Below are positions 1 to 5,572 of a stretch of 21,766 nucleotides of DNA, piece after piece; the first letter of the stretch is position 1, and each line of letters begins with the position of its first letter. The translations under genes and the position numbers were made by a program. Source of the DNA: a virus; the IMG/VR virus record IMGVR_UViG_3300030099_006531, positions 1 through 21,766 of that record; one strand, given 5' to 3'. The notes below the pieces were generated by a model that had not been told where the DNA came from, searched no databases, and worked only from the letters and a program-made list of their open reading frames with translations.

Positions 1-1
1 T

Positions 2-1588
2 GTATTCGGTGGTCTTATTGCAAATGACCTTGTTAGCGTTCAGCCAATGTCGCTTCCATCCGGTCTTATCTTCTTCATGGACTTCACTTTCGGTGGTGTC
101 GATGGAGACGACAGCAGAATAGGTTTTGATAATAATCAATCACTATATGGTGGCGGGCGTGTAGGCTCAGAGATCACCGGTGGTGTCAACCTAGATGGCG
201 ATGAGGGAACGGCCGCAGGTCAGTTCTATAACTTGACCAATGGTTACTCTTCACCAACTGCTTCATACGCTCGTGGAGCATCCGGAGTAGGTGCAGATGA
301 TGTTCTGCTGCTTTTCTCTGGTACGTTCGGATTGCACGACACGTACAAGTCAGGCACCGGTGCTGGCGCATCGCGTACCGCTGAAGCAAAAGAAATTGAT
401 TCACTTCTTCGCTACGACCCAGCGCTGGTTTCTGGAAGCACGACGTTCCTTGTTGGTAAGGTTGTACGCACATCGCTTACGGGCTCTGGTGGATCATTAT
501 TTAATTTTGATGATCTAGTGGGTCTTAAGATTGAAATGGGTTCCGACGCAGCCGATGCACGCACTAAGCACCTCCGTCGTCTAACTCAGTTTAGCCGCTC
601 TTTCGCTGATGCGGCCGCAGGTGTAGCAGCTGATCGCGGAAATGCAGACGTTCTATTCGTTCTCGCTTCAGACACTGCAGATGTAGACGTTGTAGATACC
701 GATGCAAAAGCTGCTGGAACGGCTTTCCCAATTGTCGATGACTTTATTGCCGGGTCAGCTCTAGGCTCTGTTGTTGGTGATAGCTCTTGGGGTCTTGAGA
801 ATACACCGCAGATTCCAGAGATCAACCTATCAGTTGATTCAATCTCTGTAACTGCAGTCACCAAAAAGCTCAAGGCAAAGTGGACGCCAGAATTAGGTCA
901 AGACCTAAATGCATACCACAACCTTGACGCAGAGGTTGAGCTTACTTCGATTCTTTCTGAGCAAATCGCTCTTGAGATCGACCGTGAGATCGTAGAAGAC
1001 CTCGTAAAAGGCGCAACTGCTGGTAAGTACTACTGGTCACGCAGCCCAGGCCTTTTTGTTAACAAGCTTACCGGTGCAGAACTAGGTGCTAGCTCCGCTG
1101 CTCCAGACTTCACTGGTACTGTTTCTGAGTGGTACGAGACTCTTGGTGAGACCATCAACGATGTCTCCGCTAACATTCATCGTAAGACTCTACGAGGCGG
1201 CGCGAACTTCCTTGTTACTTCCCCAGAGGTTGCTAACATTCTTGAGTTCACAGCCGGTTTCCGCGCTAACGTAACCGCTGATGATGCTACTGGTACTGCC
1301 GGTACTCACCAGGTTGGTACCCTAAGCAAGCGTTATGACGTATACGTTGATCCTTACTTCCCACGTAACCTTATCCTCGTTGGACGTAAGGGTGGTTCCT
1401 TCCTAGAGAGCGGTTATGTATACGCTCCATACGTGCCACTACAAGTCACTCCTACCATCTTCGGTGTGGAAGACTTCGTACCACGTAAGGGTGTTATGAC
1501 TCGCTACGCGAAGAAGATGGTCCGTCCAGATATGTACGGTCTAGTCGTTTGTCGCGGACTCTTAGGTGAGCAAGGCGCAACAGCGTAA
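2..1588 (+). CDS. gp23: Major capsid protein, T4 gp23-like (5' end outside window)
   Basis: This is the shell protein of the phage head, which T4-like phages assemble into hexamers around a scaffold and mature by proteolysis. The frame is open from base 2, so the gene enters from the left. The residues before the first ATG (base 47) continue the family match: VSVQPMSLPSGLIFFMDF corresponds to the VQPM..PTGLIF signature of gp23. Further matches are KWTPELGQDLNAYHNLDAE with the following ILSEQIALEIDREIV, and the C-terminal run around VGTLSKRYDVYVDPYFPRN and RKGGSFLESGYVYAPY. There are 528 codons visible. T4 gp23 has 521 residues and this motif lies about 100 residues in, so the full protein is probably over 600 aa (inference). 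ATG 47 is not the true start. Arginine codons are almost all CGT/CGC (a single AGA), unlike most neighbours, which use AGA. That fits very high expression. A terminator follows. Confidence 0.93.
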   Translation, partial: VFGGLIANDLVSVQPMSLPSGLIFFMDFTFGGVDGDDSRIGFDNNQSLYGGGRVGSEITGGVNLDGDEGTAAGQFYNLTNGYSSPTASYARGASGVGADDVLLLFSGTFGLHDTYKSGTGAGASRTAEAKEIDSLLRYDPALVSGSTTFLVGKVVRTSLTGSGGSLFNFDDLVGLKIEMGSDAADARTKHLRRLTQFSRSFADAAAGVAADRGNADVLFVLASDTADVDVVDTDAKAAGTAFPIVDDFIAGSALGSVVGDSSWGLENTPQIPEINLSVDSISVTAVTKKLKAKWTPELGQDLNAYHNLDAEVELTSILSEQIALEIDREIVEDLVKGATAGKYYWSRSPGLFVNKLTGAELGASSAAPDFTGTVSEWYETLGETINDVSANIHRKTLRGGANFLVTSPEVANILEFTAGFRANVTADDATGTAGTHQVGTLSKRYDVYVDPYFPRNLILVGRKGGSFLESGYVYAPYVPLQVTPTIFGVEDFVPRKGVMTRYAKKMVRPDMYGLVVCRGLLGEQGATA

Positions 1589-1618
1589 GTTTAAATTAAA
1601 ATAATTTAAAACAAATCC

Positions 1619-1656
1619 GACCCTGTGTTTCTTTTGAGACATGGGGTCTTTTGTTT
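1619..1656 (+). terminator. Rho-independent terminator after the capsid gene
   Basis: A 10-bp stem (gaccctgtgt at 1619-1628 with acatggggtc at 1639-1648, two G-T wobbles) closes a 10-base loop and is followed by a T-rich run (ttttgtttt). It lies 31 bases after the capsid stop. It would end the abundant capsid transcript and separate it from the next gene, which has its own promoter motif. Confidence 0.8.
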
Positions 1657-1697
1657 TATGGCCGAACTAGTTACTGTACCCGTGTTTTTGACATGAT

Positions 1698-1704
1698 TAT
1701 AAAT
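1698..1704 (+). promoter_or_regulatory. Putative T4-type late promoter (TATAAAT)
   Basis: TATAAAT matches seven of eight bases of the T4 late promoter (TATAAATA) recognised by the gp55/gp33 late sigma system. It lies 29 bases before the next gene and directly after the capsid terminator, so the position is sensible. TTGACA at 1688-1693 sits only 4 bases upstream, too close to form a sigma70 pair with it. No late sigma gene is in the window. Confidence 0.45.
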
Positions 1705-1733
1705 GGCGTGGAGCCAAGGGAGGGTTATAACAA

Positions 1734-2357
1734 ATGGGTACAAAGAGAGTAGGTCTTGCGAGAACGCAAGCATTAATTCAAAATCTAAAGAGAGAGTTAA
1801 ATTTAGGTGATGGAACCGCTTTTAAAGGAGCGGCTAGCACCGATGGATCTGGTACATCATTACAGTCAGGATCAATTGATGCGCCATCAACGCGTATAAT
1901 GGATATTAATGGTGAAGTTATTACCACTATTACTGTTGATCTACAGCACTTAAGTGCTAGTGGTACTGCAGCGAGGGTTATTGGAAATCCAACACTCGAC
2001 ACATCGGCACACCTTATAGTGTGGTCAGATGCAGAAAATGGCAAATGCACATCGGTCGAGTTAGCTTGCATTGAAACACCAGTAGCTGCTTACGGCGCTG
2101 TCGCAAAAGACATTGACCTAGTGTCCGGAGACACAGGTGAAAAGCCTTTCGAGGCCGTAGCTAATGACGCGTCAGTTATTGCGGCTGGTGGCAACAACGT
2201 CTCAGTAAATACGACTTTGCAAACACTTACGCCAACGACGGTTACAGATGGTAAAGCGCTTTACTTAACTACTGGTGCGGCGCCCGGTGCAACAGGTGAG
2301 GCTAAATATACTGCAGGTAAGCTAGTTATTACACTTAAAGGTCGTAAAGATTTTTAA
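1734..2357 (+). CDS. Unknown 207-aa protein, possible capsid-associated structural protein
   Basis: I do not recognise this protein firmly. It opens with a basic segment (MGTKRVGLARTQALIQNLKR), predicted to form an amphipathic helix, followed by a Gly/Ser/Thr/Ala-rich, beta-prone body with few charged clusters, as is common for phage surface or decoration proteins. My recollection is that similar MxTKRVGLAR openings occur next to marine phage capsid genes, but that is unverified. There is no signal peptide or membrane segment. The start ATG 1734 follows AGGGAGGG at 1717-1724, a good ribosome binding site. The gene is bracketed by terminators at 1619 and 2391 and carries its own late-promoter motif, so it is probably transcribed as a single high-level late gene. 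That and its place behind gp23 suggest a head role, which is inference. Confidence 0.7.
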   Translation: MGTKRVGLARTQALIQNLKRELNLGDGTAFKGAASTDGSGTSLQSGSIDAPSTRIMDINGEVITTITVDLQHLSASGTAARVIGNPTLDTSAHLIVWSDAENGKCTSVELACIETPVAAYGAVAKDIDLVSGDTGEKPFEAVANDASVIAAGGNNVSVNTTLQTLTPTTVTDGKALYLTTGAAPGATGEAKYTAGKLVITLKGRKDF

Positions 2358-2390
2358 TTATTTAATCTAATACTTTTCAGTATTGTTTAA

Positions 2391-2419
2391 ACCCTCGGCC
2401 TCTGGTCGGGGGTTTTTTT
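2391..2419 (+). terminator. Rho-independent terminator after the 207-aa gene
   Basis: A 10-bp GC-rich stem (accctcggcc, 2391-2400, with ggtcgggggt, 2404-2413, two wobble pairs) closes a 3-base loop and is followed by six T residues. It is the strongest terminator in the window and isolates the 207-aa gene from the genes downstream. Confidence 0.88.
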
Positions 2420-2430
2420 ATATAAAAACA

Positions 2431-2440
2431 ACTATTTATA
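2431..2440 (+). repeat. Intergenic decamer ACTATTTATA, copy 1
   Basis: ACTATTTATA lies 20 bases before the ATG of the lysine-rich gene. The same decamer recurs at 2815-2824, again in an intergenic gap and 17 bases ahead of an ATG. Its reverse complement is TATAAATAGT, which contains the full T4 late-promoter octamer on the - strand. Whether it acts as a promoter in either direction or as a leader RNA element is unknown. Confidence 0.45.
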
Positions 2441-2459
2441 TAAAACAGGAGTTTTTATA

Positions 2460-2804
2460 ATGGGAAAAAAGAGAAGACTAATAAAAACATATTCTAAATT
2501 CAATCGTAAATACTCAGCACATCCAATGTTCAAAAGACTATACTCGGAAGAGAACATTGATACTGTGGATACAGGTAAAACAGAGCCGGTTATTGAAGTG
2601 AAAAAAGCTGATTCGCCACCCGTTGAGATTAAAAATGAAATCAAAGAGGTGGAAACCACAAAACCAACTTTAGCTACCACTATTGAAACAAAAAACACTA
2701 CAACTAAAAAAAGTAATAATACTCAAACAAAAAGAAAAAAACCAACTGTTTCAAAAACTAAAAAAATCAAAAAAACTAAACAAACCTCTGTTAAAGCTAT
2801 TTAG
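2460..2804 (+). CDS. Lysine-rich basic protein, probably disordered
   Basis: No family is recognised. The first 27 residues (MGKKRRLIKTYSKFNRKYSA and on through HPMFKRL) are basic and aromatic and could fold. From about residue 35 the chain is low-complexity Lys/Thr/Glu/Pro, and the last 40 residues are almost only K, T, S, N and R (KKTKQTSVKAI at the end), resembling a histone H1 tail. This composition suggests an unstructured nucleic-acid or scaffold-binding protein. It could be an internal head protein, a scaffold partner or a DNA-binding protein, and nothing in the sequence separates these. The start has AGGAG at 2447-2451 and a 8-base spacer. The tandem poly-A-rich codons (AAA, AAT, ACT) make the region strikingly A-rich. 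It stands between the head and neck genes. Confidence 0.7.
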   Translation: MGKKRRLIKTYSKFNRKYSAHPMFKRLYSEENIDTVDTGKTEPVIEVKKADSPPVEIKNEIKEVETTKPTLATTIETKNTTTKKSNNTQTKRKKPTVSKTKKIKKTKQTSVKAI

Positions 2805-2814
2805 ACCTTCTCTT

Positions 2815-2824
2815 ACTATTTATA
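2815..2824 (+). repeat. Intergenic decamer ACTATTTATA, copy 2
   Basis: This is identical to the decamer at 2431-2440 and placed at nearly the same distance before the next start codon (17 versus 20 bases). Here it immediately precedes the strong ribosome binding site GGGAGGAG. A weaker form, ACTATTTACT, occurs at 10891-10900 in another gap. Confidence 0.45.
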
Positions 2825-2840
2825 GGGAGGAGATATATAA

Positions 2841-4103
2841 ATGGCGCAACCCACACTAACACCTTCATCACAAACTAGTAAGGTCATATTACCTACGGGG
2901 AGCAATCCAGCTGAAGCAGCAGCTGCAGAGTTCCCTTTCAGTGTGTACACTTTAGATAAGTTTTTCTTATCAGGAGCCGCTGATCAAGTTGCTTTTACTT
3001 ATAATAAGTTAGGCGGTGATGTACTTGATATTGAATTAACTAAAGAACAAGTTTTTTCTTCTTATCAAGAAGCAGTATTAGAGTATTCTTATCTTCTTAA
3101 TATACACCAAGCAAAGAACTCAATTGGCGATCTTTTAGGCGCAAAAACAGGTTCTTTCAACGAAGAAGGCCAACTACAAAGTACAACCGATCTTGAGGAT
3201 GTAGCCTTAAAATTCCCTAAGTTTAAGTTTGAATACACTAGAAGAGTAGGACATGGTTACTCTACAGAAGCTGGTATAGGAGGTGTGACACCAATATTCT
3301 CTGCTTCTTTCTCTACTACGGAGGGAGTTCAAGACTATGACTTGCAAGCGATAGTTTCTTCATCTGCTGCAACTGACACTAGTGTTCCTTATTATGGAGC
3401 CGTGAGCGGTAGTAGAATTAATGTAACAAAAGTTTATTACAAAACGCCACAAGCAATGTGGAGATTCTTTGGTTATTACGGTGGTTTAAATACGGTTGGG
3501 GATTTAGCTAGTTATGGTCAATATGCTGATGATAGTACATTTCAATTAGTTCCAACTTGGCAGAATAAAGCACAAGCAATGGCTTTTGAAGATGCTATTT
3601 ACACAAGGAATAGTCATTATAGCTTTGAGATTAAAAACAATAAGTTAAGAATATTTCCACAAGCTGTAACTGTTTCGCCAAAAACAATGTATATAGAATT
3701 TTTCATTGATACAAATACCCCATGGAAGGAAGATGGTACAACAGATAATGGCGTTGACGGTATTAATAATATTAACGCACTACCGTTTGAAAACACACCA
3801 TATCAAAAAATCAACTCTATTGGTAAGCAATGGATAAGACGTTTTGCTCTTGCTCTGTCAAAAGAAACACTGGGCAATATTCGCTCTAAGATAAGCACTA
3901 TACCAATCCCAGGAGATAGCGTAACTCTTGATGGCGCTGGACTTTTAAGTCAAGCACAATCAGAACAAGAAAAATTACGAGAAGAAATTAAAACAGTATT
4001 CGATGAGCTTACTTATGCTAAAATTGCTGCAGGTGATGTTGAGTTATCTGATGCGGTAAACAAAGTTCAAGAAAGAATTCCAATGCGGATTTTTGTGGGG
4101 TAG
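2841..4103 (+). CDS. Neck/head-to-tail adaptor protein, gp13-like
   Basis: Probably the connector that docks under the portal. Residues from about 65 (LTKEQVFSSYQEAVLEYSYL) form a helix of the type seen in phage adaptor proteins. The middle holds an aromatic stretch (QAMWRFFGYYGGLN) and a beta region ending in NNKLRIFPQ. The C-terminal part carries IRSKISTIPIPG followed by VTLDGAGLL, then a charged helix and the terminal RIPMRIFVG, a pattern I associate with T4-like gp13 neck proteins. At 420 aa it is longer than T4 gp13 (309 aa), with extra Gly/Ser/Thr loops around residues 140-200. The start is preceded by a strong GGGAGGAG. It is followed 4 bases later by the gp14-like gene and then the gp15-like gene, the T4 order 13-14-15, which supports the assignment more than the motifs alone. 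Confidence 0.68.
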   Translation: MAQPTLTPSSQTSKVILPTGSNPAEAAAAEFPFSVYTLDKFFLSGAADQVAFTYNKLGGDVLDIELTKEQVFSSYQEAVLEYSYLLNIHQAKNSIGDLLGAKTGSFNEEGQLQSTTDLEDVALKFPKFKFEYTRRVGHGYSTEAGIGGVTPIFSASFSTTEGVQDYDLQAIVSSSAATDTSVPYYGAVSGSRINVTKVYYKTPQAMWRFFGYYGGLNTVGDLASYGQYADDSTFQLVPTWQNKAQAMAFEDAIYTRNSHYSFEIKNNKLRIFPQAVTVSPKTMYIEFFIDTNTPWKEDGTTDNGVDGINNINALPFENTPYQKINSIGKQWIRRFALALSKETLGNIRSKISTIPIPGDSVTLDGAGLLSQAQSEQEKLREEIKTVFDELTYAKIAAGDVELSDAVNKVQERIPMRIFVG

Positions 4104-4107
4104 ATGA

Positions 4108-4602
4108 ATGTCTGATGAAGAAAACAAATGGACACAACCAGACGCTCCCCCTCCTCCGCTCTTTTTAGGAAAAAAAGAGCGAGACTTCGTAAAACAAGTT
4201 AACGATGAGCTTATAGAGCGTGTTATAGGCCAAGGGATATTTTATTATCCTGTTAGCATGGAACATACAAATTTTCATCCAATGTACGGTGAAGCGGTAG
4301 AAAAAACTTATTTGCCGCCAATCAGGGTTTACGCCCTTGTAACCTGGGAAGGCTTTGTAACGGAAACAACAAGCTTAGGAATAGATAGGAGGCCATCAAT
4401 TATTATTCAGTTTCACAAAAGAAGACTAACTGAAGATCAAGACCTTTTTGTAAGAGAGGGTGATTTTGTAAAATATGGGGAAACGTTTTACGAGATAGTC
4501 CAATTAAATGAACCAAAACAAATGTTTGGTCAAATAGATCACAGAATGACTGTAGAAGCAAAGTGTATTAAGGCACGTAAAGGAACGTTTGATGGGAGAT
4601 AG
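4108..4602 (+). CDS. Head-closure/neck protein, gp14-like
   Basis: A predicted small beta-rich connector protein that closes the filled head before tail joining. Short resemblances to T4 gp14 are visible: a YYPVS segment near residue 46 (T4 has YYVPREY), an acidic turn plus FVKYGETFYEIVQLNEP near 122-138 (T4 has [20 protein letters not shown]), then a G-Q element and a final strand. It has 164 aa against 256 in T4, so it lacks a T4 extension. The first 18 residues are polar with a proline run (PDAPPPPLF), likely a flexible arm. It starts 4 bases after the adaptor stop, suggesting translational coupling, and its last 11 bases overlap the next gene. Flanking gp13-like and gp15-like genes support the role, while the sequence match alone is moderate. 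Confidence 0.65.
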   Translation: MSDEENKWTQPDAPPPPLFLGKKERDFVKQVNDELIERVIGQGIFYYPVSMEHTNFHPMYGEAVEKTYLPPIRVYALVTWEGFVTETTSLGIDRRPSIIIQFHKRRLTEDQDLFVREGDFVKYGETFYEIVQLNEPKQMFGQIDHRMTVEAKCIKARKGTFDGR

Positions 4603-5494
4603 TTCACAATATCAAGGAGCAGAAGAAGCGAAAGATAATGTAAGTGTTGAAGAAATACAGCCTTCAACATTAGAAAATATTGATTTTGCTTTTTTCGACT
4701 TTATCAATAAAAAGATGGATAATAGATCGACAACCAACGAAGGTTGGAAAAAAACACCAGTCGTATGGGCTTCCGCGGAGCGTTCTTTTTTATCAAAAAA
4801 TGACCAAGATTTAAGAGATGTCGACGGAACTTTAAATCTTCCGATTATCTCAATAGAGAGAACATCAGTCAATAAAAGTTTGACTAGAAAAGGTCAATAC
4901 TATGGTTTATCAACAGATTTTTCTGAAGATAATAGATTTGGTAGAATAGTTTTAGCAAAAAAGATAGTTAGAGATAAGACAAACAATTTCGCCGTTGCGG
5001 ATAACAGAAAAAGATTTGGCAATTCTGTAAACAGAATTAGAAATAGACAGGCATATTTTCCAAAAAAAGAAAACAATAAAGTGGTTTATGAGACAATAAA
5101 CATACCACTACCAAATTATGTCTCTGTCAATTATACGGTGTTGTTGAGAACTGAGTATGTCCAGCAGATGAATGAGCTAATGGCGCCATTTATAACATTA
5201 GGATCTGCTATAAATTATTTTGTTATAGAAAAAAATGGTCATCGTTACGAAACGTTTTTACAAGAGGGGCTAAACTTATCAAACAACGTATCATCTTTGG
5301 GGACCGACGAAAGAATGTACAAAACAGAAATTAATTTTGAAGTTCTGGGCTACATTATAGGTGAAGGCCCCAATGGAGAAAGGCCCAAGGCGATAAGAAG
5401 AGAAAATGCCGTTGATGTTAAAATTTCAAGAGAAAGGGTTATAGTTGGAGATATTCCAGAGTACGGTGACGGTAAATCATTTTATGTAGAATAA
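4592..5494 (+). CDS. gp15: Tail terminator / sheath stabiliser, gp15-like
   Basis: The T4 gp15 ring caps the finished tube and sheath and provides the surface for head joining. Matches to that family include VVWASAERSF near residue 57 (T4 has ITYASKEHF), a NLPIISIERTSV strand, and a C-terminal half with VNYTVLLRTEYVQQMNELMA (T4: IYELSIFTRYEDDMFQIVEQ) and YKTEINFEVLGYI (T4: IEWSLTFEVNGWM). At 300 aa it is a little longer than T4 gp15 (272 aa). The start is ATG 4592, because AAAGGA at 4579-4584 is 7 bases away. The TTG just upstream (4589) is only 4 bases from it. The ATG lies inside the gp14-like gene, an 11-base overlap. The first 28 residues are acidic and probably disordered. Arginine is almost always AGA here. 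Confidence 0.8.
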   Translation: MGDSSQYQGAEEAKDNVSVEEIQPSTLENIDFAFFDFINKKMDNRSTTNEGWKKTPVVWASAERSFLSKNDQDLRDVDGTLNLPIISIERTSVNKSLTRKGQYYGLSTDFSEDNRFGRIVLAKKIVRDKTNNFAVADNRKRFGNSVNRIRNRQAYFPKKENNKVVYETINIPLPNYVSVNYTVLLRTEYVQQMNELMAPFITLGSAINYFVIEKNGHRYETFLQEGLNLSNNVSSLGTDERMYKTEINFEVLGYIIGEGPNGERPKAIRRENAVDVKISRERVIVGDIPEYGDGKSFYVE

Positions 5495-5510
5495 TTAAAA
5501 TTGGTTTTTC

Positions 5511-5518
5511 GATAAATA
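5511..5518 (+). promoter_or_regulatory. Putative late promoter (GATAAATA) for the sheath-tail operon
   Basis: GATAAATA fits the relaxed late-promoter motif NATAAATA described for T4-like phages of cyanobacteria and one mismatch from T4 TATAAATA. It lies in the 78-base gap between the neck genes and the sheath gene, 54 bases before the sheath ATG. This is the natural place for a new late transcript covering sheath and tubes. Confidence 0.55.
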
Positions 5519-5572
5519 TAATACTAATTAATAAAGAACAAAGCGCTTGTTTTAAAAAGGAGATTATTAACT

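Noticed and set aside
586-873. 95-codon open frame on the - strand inside the capsid gene, with similar frames at 186-473 and 291-518
   Set aside because: All overlap the unmistakable capsid protein, have no plausible ribosome binding site, and their composition reflects the high-GC codon use of the capsid gene.
1688-1704. TTGACA followed by TATAAAT as a sigma70 promoter
   Set aside because: The two boxes are only 4 bases apart instead of about 17. The TATAAAT alone fits a late promoter better.
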